From positions 2,480,001 through 2,544,000 of the forward strand of contig NZ_CP174509.1 in NCBI RefSeq assembly GCF_045920555.1: a DNA stretch of 64,000 nucleotides, given 5' to 3'. The stretch's first letter is position 1. Each line of letters opens with the position of its first letter. Of this stretch, positions 25,722 through 35,481 are shown one piece after another. Made by a program: the position numbers and the translations under genes. The stretch comes from Pseudalkalibacillus sp045920555 (lineage in GTDB: Bacteria; Bacillota; Bacilli; Bacillales; Fictibacillaceae). Under the pieces are notes generated by a model. That model ran no database searches, was not told the origin of the DNA, and was given only the letters and a program-made list of their open reading frames with translations.

Positions 25722-26055
25722 ATGAACAGACAAGAAATACATCAGATAACAAAGAAAATAAGGAATTGAGTGCGGCAGATCAGTATCCGGTTAGTGTTGC
25801 CATTTTGCTTTGGTACGTTCCCACCACGCATTGGCTGGACAAATGCTTCGTAAGATAGGATTGTTCGCAGGCTAAGAAATTCTAATTATGTAATTGTGGG
25901 ATCAGGATGGTCAGTCACATAACCGCCTCGGCCGGACATTGGGTGTTGACCATTCAACCGTTGCGAAAATGGTACGAAGGTTGGAAGAACTTCTATCGCC
26001 CCTTGGGAAAGCCTATCTCGAGGGGCATTATGCCATTAACGGGCGCAAATGTTGA
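25722..26055 (+). pseudogene. MarR-family regulator, frameshifted
   Basis: Fragments in shifting frames give HALAGQMLRKIGLFAGQEIL, then QDGQSHNRLGRTLGVDHSTV and AKMVRRLEELLSPLGKAYLEGH. These are the helix-turn-helix and wing of a MarR protein in correct order. At least two indels and a damaged N-terminus prevent a product. Confidence 0.65.
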
Positions 26056-26062
26056 ATAATTT

Positions 26063-26106
26063 AAGCCCAATTTCTCATTTATATCACTGAGAGATTGAGC
26101 TTTTTA
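26063..26106 (+). terminator. Hairpin terminator
   Basis: AAGCCCAATTTCTCA (26063-26077) pairs, with G-U pairs, with TGAGAGATTGAGCTT (26088-26102), followed by TTTTT. Confidence 0.7.
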
Positions 26107-26108
26107 AT

Positions 26109-26719
26109 ATTAGAATTTCCTTAACGTTGTAAATGCGGTTTCCTAGCGCTACCTCCAACAGGGCTCAGTCTTAACATTTAATTCCTGCTATTTGACGAAA
26201 CCGTTTTTCCATGCTACATCGATCTCATATTACAAAAAGGTGTGGTGAAGTATGTCGGTAGTAGGTATCAACTAATTGTTATTAGTTGAATAAGGTGCTT
26301 ATTTTCTGGTCAATGCCAGTTTATTAAGAATGCCTTATTTCAAACATGTTACTCTAACATTTTTGAATACCTGCTATCAGAATGCTTCCATTTCCATATA
26401 TTCGTTTAGCGTAGAATGTAAGACATTAAGCTTTGAGAGTGGATTCTATCCTGTCATGCTTAATTTATTTAGGTCTTATTTATTCATGTCTGTTCGAGAT
26501 ATGACCTTGTTTTGTGACAAGGCAAGGTTATGCCCTCGGAAGCTTTCTGTCCAGTTAGGTTGTCTAAATTGGAAGGCAGAGAAGGCTTTAGCGGGCTTAT
26601 TTTATTTGGAATGAGGAAGATAAAATGAATAATATGACCTTTGAAAAATTACAATACCACGAATTTAAAAATAAAGTTAAAAACCATTGCGTCAGCAGTT
26701 TAGGTAAAGAGTTAATTGA
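26109..26719. other. Intergenic region, probable decayed DNA
   Basis: A 94-codon open frame (26330-26614) has no ribosome binding site, Cys/Phe-rich composition and no family resemblance, so I do not call it. Nothing else is recognisable. Confidence 0.4.
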
Positions 26720-27015
26720 ATGATTACAGCCAATCTCCAATATAAAAGTCGTTGGTACGATGCAGGACCAACTATAGAGATTTTTCAATATTACCAAGAA
26801 ACCCCTGATAGGCATCCATCAAATATTAGCTATCAAGGGTTTGGACATATTGCATTAGTAGTGGATAACGTTGAAGAAGTTTTGAATAAGTTAATCGAAT
26901 GCGGTGGAAAGAAATATGTGGCTTTAGAAAAAAAAGTACGAGTCCAGTTGTTTATGCAGAAGATCCCGAAGGGAATATTATAGAGATACAGAATTGGAAA
27001 AAAAGAATTGTGGTA
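26720..27015 (+). pseudogene. VOC/glyoxalase-family protein, frameshifted
   Basis: One frame gives GPTIEIFQYYQETPDRHPSN and GFGHIALVVDNVEEVLNKLI, another continues STSPVVYAEDPEGNIIEIQN. Joined, they are the metal-binding strands of a VOC fold (His in GHIAL, Glu in NIIEIQ). The N-terminal half is scrambled. The 3' end is near the group II intron insertion. Confidence 0.6.
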
Positions 27016-28190
27016 CTTTCCATCATTTATTCTACAATAGGGCGCATGTGCGGCCGAGCAAGGTCGTATCATATAACGGGTGGGATTCCCGTCGAGTAAG
27101 AACTAGCCATTCGCTCGTAGCGAGTCTTGGAGGACTAAAGGTAACTTTAGTCTTTAAGCGTGGACAGTGAGGTAGCGGGCCGAAAGCCAACTGGTTGAAG
27201 GGATTGAGCTCCATAATGATTGTAAATCGAGAGGGCTGATGCTTTATGCGCTGCAGAAAGCTACATTTTACCCTTCGATAAAGGCAAGAAGGGTAAAGCC
27301 TCTCTGGAGTCATAGACCTTGGCACGTTATACATTGATATGATACGGCAACTCGGGAGACCCTACCGGTCTTTTCTTTTTTTAGAAGAGTATGGTGTACA
27401 AGCGATAAAAAGCAAGGAAACCAAATGCCGATGTAGGGAGTCGGATAGCAGCGTAGTACCGATGAAGTTGGGTAATGCCGATGGAGGAAAGGCTGCTACC
27501 TAGTTATCACCCTTACTAGGGACACATTTACTACACACAGAGGTAGGTATACTAAATGGAAACAAAACTATTAAGGATAGCAGAATTAGCAAAGTCTGAT
27601 CCTAAAATGAAATTTACATCTCTTGCACATTTACTAAATAAGTTAGCACTAGCTCAATGTCATCATGAACTACCCAATAGGAAAGCAACCGGGATTAACG
27701 GCACAACTAAAGAGCAATACAGTGAAAACTTAGAAGAAAACATAGAGGAGTTAGTAAGTAGGCTTAAAAGTAAAAGCTATCGACCTGTTCCAGTAAGAAG
27801 AATGTATATTCCTAAGCTCAATTCACACAAGAAAAGACCACTAGGAATTCCGGAACATGAGGACAAGATTGTTCAAAAAGGCATTACGAAGATACTGAAT
27901 ACCATCTATGAAAATGACTTTCTAGACTGTTCCTTTGGGTTTCGCCCAAACCGTAGTTGCCATGATGCTTTGAAAATACTGAACTTCTATATTGAAAAGA
28001 GGTCAGTAAACTATGTAGTAGATGTCGATATTAAAGGATTCTTTGACAATGTTGACCACAAATGGATGATGGAGTTCTTAAAACTGCGAATTACTGACCC
28101 CAACCTACTAAGAATAATGGGTAGGTTTCTTAAAGGTGGATACATGGAGGATGGGAAGAAATATAAAGCAGATAATGGCACACCGCAAGG

Positions 28191-29945
28191 CAGACCTCCG
28201 AAAAAAGATCCCAAAAATACCCCCCGGTAGTATATAATAATATTATAAGGAGTTTTCAGGGGGGATTTCAGTGCTTAGAAAGGCGAATTCTAAACAACTT
28301 TCAGCATTCGACCAGTATTATTATGACAAAACCGTTCCGCAAGATCATTTATTACGCCAAATCGATGAAACAGTGGATCTTTCTTTCATTCGTGAAATGC
28401 TTTTGGAGCGATATTCTGATAATCGTGGAAGGCCGGCAGAAGAGCCTGAATTTATGTTTAAAATTTGTCTTTTAGAGTATCTATATAATCTCTCCGACCC
28501 TCAAGTTATTGAACACATTCGTGTCAATTTAGCTTACCGTTGGTTTCTCGGGCTAAACCTTGATGATGAATTACCAGATGATACGACAATCAGTTATTTT
28601 CGTGTAAACCGTGTAGGACTTGATAAGTTCAATGAAATCTTTCAATGTCTTGTAGACCAATGTATTGAACAGGGTCTAATTGAAGCCCAACCGAAACGAG
28701 CTATCGTTGATTCCACCCATATTATTGCAGATGTAGCCATTCCGACATGGCTTACTTTAGTTCGTCAAGCTTTGGAAAAAGTAATTAGCGAAGTAAAAAT
28801 GACCGATGAATCAAAAGCCAGCGATTTTCAACAGCGTTATAAACAGCTTTGGGAAGAGTTGAAAGGAAAAACCCGTGATGAAAAATTACCTCACGTTTTA
28901 GAGCTTGCCACAGAGCTTGTGGAATTTGCAGACCCCTTACTAACATCAGATAGTCAAGATTCGTCGGCTATTACGATGTTAAAAAAAATCATTTCAGATC
29001 GTAAGGATACGGCGAAAGATCGCATAATAAGTGTTGTTGATCCAGAAGCGAGAACCGGGCATAAATCCGATATGCGCAAAATACAAGGGTACAAAGATCA
29101 TATTATGATTGATGAAGAAAGTGAAATTATCACCGCGGTGAAAGTCACCCCGGCCAATGCAGAAGATGGAGATCAGCTCGTTGACTTGGTTACCCAATTT
29201 CAAGAAAAACATCATGTGCTGCCTGCCGAGTTATCTGCAGATAAAGGGTATTGGTTTGGAAAAAACCTCCGGTTTTTACACGAAAACAATGTCCAGGCTC
29301 ACATTAGTTGGATGAAAACGAAACAACATAATTCTGGTCTATTTAGCCCCGAAGACTTTGAATTTGATGTAGATAAAATGCAGGTAACCTGTCCAAACGG
29401 AATAGTCAGTACCAAGTATAGAGACCGTACAAAAAAGAGAGATAATAGAAAAGGATACGAATTTACATTCACAAAAACCCAGTGCCGAGATTGTCCATTG
29501 CGTTCTCAATGTACAAAGAGTAAAAGCGTGCGAAATGTATTTATCAGTGAATACTTTTTTGATTTGAAAAGAGGACGAGAACACTACCGGACTGATCAAT
29601 ATAAAGAAGCAAGGCAAAATCGGTGGTTGATTGAACGCCGCCATGCAGACAAGGTAAAAAATCATGGATTACGGCGTAGCCGGTATCGCGGTACAGAAAG
29701 AACCGGGATTCATTCACTGATGAGCACAATCGCCTCAAACATAAAAAGGATGAGTAAACTCATTGGACAAAAACAATCACGGGAGAAGTCTGCCTGTTTG
29801 ACCACTTCATAAACAAAAAAGATCGAAAGCAAAGGAATGTTTGCCTTGAAAACGCTCAACTGAACCAACATTCAAGCCCTATGAGCTTCACGTCATCCAT
29901 TTTATGTAAAATCCTATTTTTTTACTCCGTTTTTTCGGAGGTCTC
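28191..29945 (+). mobile_element. IS1182-family insertion sequence
   Basis: Terminal inverted repeats AGACCTCCGAAAAAA (28192-28206) and TTTTTTCGGAGGTCT (29930-29944). A direct repeat CAAGG flanks the element (28186-28190 and 29946-29950). It carries one intact transposase gene. It lies within the reverse transcriptase gene of the group II intron. Confidence 0.88.
28271..29812 (+). CDS. IS1182-family transposase
   Basis: A 513-residue DDE transposase starting at GTG 28271 with GGGGGG 6 bases upstream. It opens with AFDQYYYDKTVPQDHLLRQI, has the N-terminal DUF772-type domain (RPAEEPEFMFKICLLEYLYN) and DDE segments IVDSTHIIADV (first Asp), LSADKGYWFGKN (second Asp) and RNRWLIERRHADKVKNHG (Glu). 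A cysteine cluster C-x2-C-x4-C (TQCRDCPLRSQC) lies in the C-terminal insertion. Reading frame intact. Confidence 0.92.
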   Translation: MLRKANSKQLSAFDQYYYDKTVPQDHLLRQIDETVDLSFIREMLLERYSDNRGRPAEEPEFMFKICLLEYLYNLSDPQVIEHIRVNLAYRWFLGLNLDDELPDDTTISYFRVNRVGLDKFNEIFQCLVDQCIEQGLIEAQPKRAIVDSTHIIADVAIPTWLTLVRQALEKVISEVKMTDESKASDFQQRYKQLWEELKGKTRDEKLPHVLELATELVEFADPLLTSDSQDSSAITMLKKIISDRKDTAKDRIISVVDPEARTGHKSDMRKIQGYKDHIMIDEESEIITAVKVTPANAEDGDQLVDLVTQFQEKHHVLPAELSADKGYWFGKNLRFLHENNVQAHISWMKTKQHNSGLFSPEDFEFDVDKMQVTCPNGIVSTKYRDRTKKRDNRKGYEFTFTKTQCRDCPLRSQCTKSKSVRNVFISEYFFDLKRGREHYRTDQYKEARQNRWLIERRHADKVKNHGLRRSRYRGTERTGIHSLMSTIASNIKRMSKLIGQKQSREKSACLTTS

Positions 29946-30663
29946 CAAGGTGGAGTAATATCTCCGGTATTAGCCAATGTGTATCTCCATTATGTCCTTG
30001 ATTTATGGTTTGAGAAAAGGGTCAAGAAGCAATGTAAGGGACAGGCATATTTAGTAAGATATGCAGATGATTTTGTGTGCTGTTTTCAATATCAGAGCGA
30101 TGCCCAGGAATTCTTTCGATCATTAAAGTTTAGATTAAAGAAATTTTACTTGGAAATAGCCGAGGATAAAACCAAAATTATTCCCTTCGGACGGTTTGCG
30201 GAGAAAAGTGCAAAGCAAAAGGGGAATAGTAAACCAGCAACCTTTGATTTTCTAGGTTTTACTCACTATTGCAGTAAAAGTAAACAAGGGAAATTTAGGG
30301 TGAAACGGAAATCCAGTCGGAAGAAAGTCCAAGGTAAATTAAAAGAGTCTAAAGAATGGTTGAAGAAGAATAGGAACAAAGATATTCATATGATCATGGA
30401 TAGATGTAGACGCTCGCTTATAGGTTACTACAACTATTATTGCATCACTGATAATATCCTAAATGTTAGCAACTTCAAAGACAAAATCGAGAACTTACTG
30501 TTTAAATGGCTCAATAGAAGAAGTCAAAGGAAATCCTTTATATGGGATAAATTCAGCCTATTTCTTGATAAATATCCACTGCCATCACCAAGAATTAAAG
30601 TGAATATATATGATTTAAGGAAAGAGATTACCTACATTCTGTAAACGATAACTAGGAGGAGCC

Positions 30664-31505
30664 GTGTGCGTTGGAGCAGCCGTCAAGGCTGAAAATCTTA
30701 TGGAGTGAAAGCCTCCTGTTGTCAATTGACCGATTCAGACAACTAGCATATCCGATGCGTGAGGAGGTAACAAATCACGTTCTGCTCGGACGTAAAAGCC
30801 GTAGCTGCCTATATTACTCAGAGAATATAAGGTAGGAACAGTCAGTACGGCAAGCAAACCTAGAGGCCAGAAGGATTTAACGAATACTGCAGTCTCGAAA
30901 TGGCTCCCCCTTCAGAAGCTGTTGAAGGGAATGTTGCGATTCGCCGACCTGTTGATGCATTGGGGAAGGCCGAAGCCCTATAGGAAGAAACGGTTATAAG
31001 CACTATAGGGGAAGCCGGGATATGGGCTCTAGCATCTAGGGAAAGATTTTCAGAGATAACGACGGGAAGGTCCTACTTCCAGCTGGGACGACAACAACCA
31101 GCAAAGACCCGTTATATAAGGTACCACCGAAATTGACAGGAGGATTTAGGACTGACGGATGAGGTCGTAGTAGCTAAGAGGAAAAGGTAATGCTTTTCTA
31201 AATATGTAGAAACATATTTCAACAATGGTAACACCAAAGTTGAGCAAAGGACCTCTGGGCACTTGGATGCCATGGGATGTGAAATAGGACACAGAGCCTT
31301 AAGAATAACAGTTATTTGTCCCGAATATGGCTAATTATGTAGTAAACCTTGTTATTGATTGGGGAACATGGGTGTCGCCATTTAATCCTAGGATAATAAG
31401 GGAAGGCTCATTTATTATATATCCAAGGTCAGAACCGGACTCGGGAAATCCGACCGTCCGGGATCGCAGGGGGGCTTCAGGAAACGTAGCTTTAATTAGT
31501 GTGCG
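30664..31505 (+). ncRNA. Second intron-like insert inside domain V of the group II intron
   Basis: About 830 non-coding bases separate the two strands of domain V. They begin GTGCGTTGGAGCAGCCGTC, matching the GUGYG rule for a group II 5' end, and continue with GC-rich hairpin-forming sequence. Near the 3' end CCGGAC-TCGG-GAAAT-CCGA-CC-GTCCGG (about 31436-31462) forms a stem with a tetraloop and a two-base bulge resembling domain V. GTGTGCG occurs at both edges (30664-30670 and 31499-31505), so the junction is ambiguous. No reverse transcriptase is encoded in it. A twintron arrangement is inferred. Confidence 0.4.
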
Positions 31506-31755
31506 CGCCTGAATTCTATCCAGACAATAGCGCAAGCACGGTTCTGGGAGGGGATGGAGTTCAATTTACCGTAAGGTAGAGAGGCTCCATTCTACTCGAC
31601 TTCCTTTATAAGAAGGTGTTCTTTTTTAATAGGTCTATGTTCTTAAACGATCTTCACGTCAAATTTTAAATCAGAGGGTTAGTTGAAATGAGAAATGGGT
31701 AACACTCATGATACAATTTAAATGAGGAAGTAAAAAAAGTGAGAGGATTTTATTA

Positions 31756-32490
31756 GTGCTTAAAAATCGAAAAGTAATAATAACGGGTGGGGCTTATGGA
31801 ATTGGAAAAGAAATTGTTAAACAATGTTTACTTGAAGGAGCTTCAGTAATTGCATGTGATATTAATGAATCCTCCCTACATGAGTTAAAACGGTCAACAG
31901 ATGACCAGTATGTTCTGCATACATATCAGGTAGATGTAAGTGAGTATGAAGAGGTTGCCAAGTTTTTTGAATATGTTAGAACAGAACATTCTGATGTTGA
32001 TAGTTTAGTAAATAATGCAGGGATTTATTTAGCAAAGAATATACTTGATTATAAGGTAGACGAAATTGATAAAGTCCTTGATATAAACGTTAAGGGATGT
32101 GTTTATTTCTCACAAATGTTCGGGAGGAAATTACTTCAAAACCAACGTAAGGGAGTGGTCGTGAATATGTCTTCAGTGTCAGGGATAGAAGGCAGTTCAG
32201 ATGCAATTTATGGGATATCAAAAGCTGCCATACTTGGTTTAACTAAGAGTAATGCAATGAATTTCTCGCCTTACATCCGTGTTAATGCAGTTGCGCCTAC
32301 CATGGTTAATACTGCGATGATGGGTACAATACCTGATTGGAGAAAAGAGGAATATTTAAATCACCAACTCATCGATACACCTGTAATGCCTAAAGATGTT
32401 GCTGATACAGTTATCTTCTTATTATCAGATAAATCTAAGCATTACACAGGGGCAACATTTGATTTGAATAATGGAGGATATATAAGATAG
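31756..32490 (+). CDS. SDR-family oxidoreductase
   Basis: A 244-residue classical short-chain dehydrogenase. The cofactor motif is TGGAYGIGK (~10-18), then NNAG (~87), the catalytic Ser in NMSSVSGIEG and the YGISK active site Tyr/Lys (~153-157). An acidic residue after beta-2 (IACDINE) points to NAD(H). Start is GTG 31756 with GAGAGGA upstream. Substrate not evident; it stands alone between the intron and the LacI regulator. Confidence 0.88.
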   Translation: MLKNRKVIITGGAYGIGKEIVKQCLLEGASVIACDINESSLHELKRSTDDQYVLHTYQVDVSEYEEVAKFFEYVRTEHSDVDSLVNNAGIYLAKNILDYKVDEIDKVLDINVKGCVYFSQMFGRKLLQNQRKGVVVNMSSVSGIEGSSDAIYGISKAAILGLTKSNAMNFSPYIRVNAVAPTMVNTAMMGTIPDWRKEEYLNHQLIDTPVMPKDVADTVIFLLSDKSKHYTGATFDLNNGGYIR

Positions 32491-32935
32491 TTCTTGTTTT
32501 TGTTCAAATGTACCAGCTATTATATGCTAATTGTTTATTCAAGAATCGGTTTCTTCAGTAAAAATACCTCTTTTTCCTTCTAGAGGGCAGATAATTAGTA
32601 TTATATATCAGCATTCGGACCCATTGTTGTGTAAAGGATACGTGGTATTTCACTATCGCTAATCTGCTTGTTCACCTTCGACCGAGTTCCGAATGAAAGT
32701 AGGTAGCTTCTTGAAAAAGGATTCTAACACAGACTGGGCTTGTGTTCAGGGTAAACTGCTCCCGATTTCATTGATCAACAACCTATTCTGAGCAATGAAT
32801 CATGGGGGTCTTTTTTTCTGGTATATTGTTATCATCAAGATGATCCTTTCCCACTTCTGGTTAAGAATATGGTAAAATAATTAACTGGAATTTATTGAAT
32901 GATACATTAAAGAAAATATAAAGGAGAATTCTACT
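32491..32935. other. Intergenic region with possible decayed minus-strand coding DNA
   Basis: On the minus strand, frames around 32610-32760 read SVLESFFKKLPTFIRNSVEG and KQISDSEIPRILYTTMGPNA with a shift between them. I cannot assign a family. The plus strand ends with the promoter and ribosome binding site of the LacI gene. Confidence 0.3.
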
Positions 32936-33907
32936 TTGAAACCGAAAATTGAAGACGTTGCCAAAGTTGCTGGTGTTTCCCCAACCACTGTTTCTAGAGT
33001 ACTGAATAATCGTGGGTACATCGGTGAAAAAACGAGAGAAAAAGTGTACAGAGCAATGGAACAAATAAATTATTATCCTAATGAAATCGCAAGATCACTT
33101 TTCATAAAAAAAACTTTCTTAATTGGTTTGATTTTCCCTACGACTAATAATCCTTTTTATGGGCAGCTTATTTTTCATTTAGAGAATATTGCTGCGTCTC
33201 TTGGATATAAGGTGTTACTATGTAATAGCCAAGGAAGAGAAGATAAAGAAAAGAGCTATTTGAAAATGCTTCAAAGAAATCAAGTAGATGGGATAATCGC
33301 TGGTGCACATAATAAAGGTATCAAAGAATATGAGGACCCCACGCTGCCTGTTGTGGGAATCGATCGTTATTTATCAGAAAAGATTCCTGTTGTTTCAAGT
33401 GATAATTACGATGGTGGAAAGCTGGCAACCCAATTGTTGATTGATAAAGGGTGCAAAAACATCATTCATATAAATGGACCGCTTTCTTTAGAGACTCCTG
33501 CAAACTTGAGAAGGAAAGCGTATGAAGATGTAATGAAAGCTAATCAATTGAAACCTCTTACTTATGAATATGTATTGGATAATAGTATTTTTCCTCGATT
33601 ATTTGAAGAGAATCCTAATGTTGAAGGTATTTTTGCGAGTGACGATATAATCGCTTCCCATGTGATTAGAGAGGCTAAAAATAGGAATATTAAAATTCCG
33701 GAAAATCTCAAAATCATAGGTTATGACGGAACGGAGACAACGAAATTATTACTTCCGGAATTAAGTACAGTCGAACAACCTATAAAGGAAATTGCAACCA
33801 AGGCTTTGGAAATTCTAATGAATCAAATCAATAAGGAAGATGATGACATTCATCCAGAAACCATCTTACCTGTAAGATTAATCGAAAGTGAGACAACAAG
33901 AAAGTAA
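32936..33907 (+). CDS. LacI-family transcriptional regulator of the sucrose/fructoside operon
   Basis: A 323-residue LacI/GalR protein. The helix-turn-helix and hinge are IEDVAKVAGVSPTTVSRVLN (residues 4-23) with the YYPNEIARSL hinge helix. The periplasmic-binding-protein-like domain follows (LIGLIFPTTNNPFYGQL, DGIIAGAHN, IIGYDGTETTKLLLPELSTV). Start is TTG 32936 with AAAGGAG upstream. It precedes an ABC-type glycoside operon and a perfect palindrome at 33973-33992, its probable operator. Likely ligand is sucrose, a fructooligosaccharide or a derived phosphate. Confidence 0.88.
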   Translation: MKPKIEDVAKVAGVSPTTVSRVLNNRGYIGEKTREKVYRAMEQINYYPNEIARSLFIKKTFLIGLIFPTTNNPFYGQLIFHLENIAASLGYKVLLCNSQGREDKEKSYLKMLQRNQVDGIIAGAHNKGIKEYEDPTLPVVGIDRYLSEKIPVVSSDNYDGGKLATQLLIDKGCKNIIHINGPLSLETPANLRRKAYEDVMKANQLKPLTYEYVLDNSIFPRLFEENPNVEGIFASDDIIASHVIREAKNRNIKIPENLKIIGYDGTETTKLLLPELSTVEQPIKEIATKALEILMNQINKEDDDIHPETILPVRLIESETTRK

Positions 33908-33972
33908 GTGGGTTATCACCCACAGCACTTTCTTTCATTCATATTTCAGGAGGGATATATTTTTTAAAAAAT

Positions 33973-34013
33973 TATGTCAACCGGTTGACATATTAAGCCC
34001 ATTGACATATCAT
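33973..34013 (+). promoter_or_regulatory. Promoter with 20-bp LacI-type palindrome
   Basis: TATGTCAACCGGTTGACATA (33973-33992) is a perfect palindrome. Its right half contains a consensus -35 TTGACA (33985-33990); 17 bases later lies TATCAT (34008-34013). A repressor bound here would cover the -35 box. Confidence 0.75.
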
Positions 34014-34025
34014 CTTGAATATAGG

Positions 34026-34039
34026 CGGTTACATAACCG
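34026..34039 (+). promoter_or_regulatory. Second short palindrome downstream of the -10 box
   Basis: CGGTTACATAACCG, with six-base arms around CA, lies just past the predicted start of transcription. It shares CGGTT with the upstream operator and may be a second regulator site. Confidence 0.4.
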
Positions 34040-34138
34040 ATGTTAATATTCTTAATTTTGAGAAATTTATTTTTTTTAGCTTTTCAACACACAAGACGCT
34101 TAAGAGACTTTTATTTTCGAGAGGGAGGAATTAGAAAT

Positions 34139-35419
34139 ATGAAAAAAATTATGCTTTTGATTGTTTGTACGTCCATGGTATTAGGAAGTGCAGCCTGCAG
34201 TAATGAAAAAGCATCTGGAGATCCCAATGAAGTATCGATTTGGGTGCATACCTCTAAAGAAACGGCTGAAGGTGAAGCAATGCAAAAAATTATCGATCGA
34301 TTCAATGAGCAAAATGATGGAAACTATACAGCCAAAATTGAGTTTATTCCTAGGAGTGGAAGTGGCGGCGGGTATGAGGATAAGGTTAACGCCGCATTGA
34401 CAACAAATACTTTACCGGACGTCTTAACTTTAGATGGACCGAATACTGCGGCATATGCAAAAGCTAGGATTATTGCTCCAATCGGTAAATATATAAGCAA
34501 TAAAGATGATTTATTACCAAGTATTATCCAACAAGGGACATATAAGGACAAATTGTATGCTGTAGGATATTCAGAATCAAGTGTCGGTATTTTTTATAAT
34601 AAGCAAATGTTAAAAGATGCGGGCATTGATTTATCTACTTTACCTACAGTTGATAAACCATGGGATTGGAATCAATTCATGGAGCTTTGTGAGATTCTTG
34701 TTAAAAAGTATGATCAACCTGCAATTGATATGGGCTTGAATGACCAAAGCGAGTGGTTAATGTATGCATTTTCTCCGTTTTTGTGGTCACAGGGAGGATC
34801 AATCGTTTCAGAAGATAAAACGAAAGCAACGGGTGTTTACAATGATGAAAACAGTGTAAAAACCATGACCTTCATCCAGGATATGGTGGAAAAAGGGTTT
34901 ACCACAAAAACTCCTGTTGAAAAAGGGTTTCAAACTGGAAAATATCCTATGAAATTTACAGGCTCTTGGACTATTGCAGAAATGGAAAGCAGTTATCCAG
35001 ATGTGGAATATGGTGTTATGCCTTATCCAACCTCCCCTGATACTAATAAACTTGTTTCACCATCAGGATCCTGGCAATATGCGATGTCATCTACTACAGA
35101 TAAGAAGGAAGCAGCTGGGGCTTTGATCGATTTTATGACATCCACTGAACCGCTTAAGGAAATAGCATTAGCAAATAGTGTACTGCCAGCATCTAAATCC
35201 GTAATCAAAGAAGTGCAAGATGAAGTATCCCCTCAAATGAAGATACTTATCGAGCAAAACTCTAAAACCGCTCATGCTAGACCAGTTTTACCTGAATACC
35301 CAAAAGTAAGTAGGACATTCCAACAAACGATCAGTGATCTGACTTACTACGAAAAAAATAAAGATATACAAAAGTTGCTGGATACTAAGGCGTCACAAAT
35401 TGACAAAGCTCTAAAATAA
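34139..35419 (+). CDS. Sugar ABC transporter substrate-binding lipoprotein
   Basis: About 426 residues from ATG 34139 (GAGGGAGG upstream); the longer open frame has no ribosome binding site. Lipoprotein signal MKKIMLLIVCTSMVLGSAAC. The body is a family 1-type (MalE-like) binding protein: VSIWVHTSKETAEGEAMQKI, PDVLTLDGPNTAAYAKA, YAVGYSESSVGIFYNKQMLK and GSWTIAEMESSYPDVEYGVM are typical. It delivers a glycoside to the two permeases downstream. Confidence 0.88.
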   Translation: MKKIMLLIVCTSMVLGSAACSNEKASGDPNEVSIWVHTSKETAEGEAMQKIIDRFNEQNDGNYTAKIEFIPRSGSGGGYEDKVNAALTTNTLPDVLTLDGPNTAAYAKARIIAPIGKYISNKDDLLPSIIQQGTYKDKLYAVGYSESSVGIFYNKQMLKDAGIDLSTLPTVDKPWDWNQFMELCEILVKKYDQPAIDMGLNDQSEWLMYAFSPFLWSQGGSIVSEDKTKATGVYNDENSVKTMTFIQDMVEKGFTTKTPVEKGFQTGKYPMKFTGSWTIAEMESSYPDVEYGVMPYPTSPDTNKLVSPSGSWQYAMSSTTDKKEAAGALIDFMTSTEPLKEIALANSVLPASKSVIKEVQDEVSPQMKILIEQNSKTAHARPVLPEYPKVSRTFQQTISDLTYYEKNKDIQKLLDTKASQIDKALK

Positions 35420-35427
35420 AAGAAGGG

Positions 35428-35460
35428 TAATCCGACTTGGAATATTTCCAAGTCGGATTA
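35428..35460 (+). terminator. Strong intra-operon hairpin between binding protein and permease genes
   Basis: TAATCCGACTTGGAA (35428-35442) pairs perfectly with TTCCAAGTCGGATTA (35446-35460) around a 3-base loop; it is followed by ATTTTAAAAGGAG. The weak T run suggests partial termination or 3' stabilisation, so that more binding protein than permease is made. Confidence 0.65.
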
Positions 35461-35481
35461 ATTTTAAAAGGAGACATCAAG

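Larger units (their letters stand above)
27556..30644 (+). pseudogene. Group II intron reverse transcriptase/maturase, split by an IS1182-family element
   Basis: Exonic parts are 27556-28190 and 29951-30644 (with target duplication removed), together about 442 codons. Part one holds RT domains 0-3 (PLGIPEHEDKIVQKGITKIL, FGFRPNRSCHDAL, VDVDIKGFFDNVDHKWMM). Part two holds the catalytic YADD (in VRYADDFVCCF), the FLGF motif and the maturase domain X (SLIGYYNYYCI). The break is inside the TPQGGVISPVLAN motif of RT domain 4. Precise excision would restore an intact protein, so the insertion looks recent. A DNA endonuclease domain was not seen at the C-terminus. Confidence 0.85.
27048..31600 (+). 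mobile_element. Group II intron, interrupted by an IS and by a second intron-like insert
   Basis: The proposed 5' end is GTGCGGCCGAGCAAGG at 27048 and the 3' end TCTACTCGAC at 31600. About 500 bases of structured RNA-like sequence precede the reverse transcriptase gene (27556-30644, split). Immediately after the gene stands GAGCCGTGTGCG (30659-30670), the 5' strand of domain V; its partner CGCAAGCACGGTTC is at 31531-31544 and is followed by a domain-VI-like stem. Joining 27047 to 31601 recreates one of the dispersed GGGCGC hairpins, which supports these boundaries and insertion into a terminator-like hairpin. Exact ends need structural folding. Confidence 0.7.

Noticed and set aside
26330..26614. 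94-codon plus-strand ORF
   Set aside because: No ribosome binding site, unusual Cys/Phe composition, no family resemblance, and it lies in decayed DNA.
31327..31512. 61-codon ORF at the end of the intron
   Set aside because: It reads through structured intron RNA (domain-V-like stem) and has no ribosome binding site.
33973..33992. Palindrome as a catabolite-responsive element (cre)
   Set aside because: Aligned on its central CG it does not fit TGWNANCGNTNWCA; perfect symmetry and position fit the adjacent LacI protein better.
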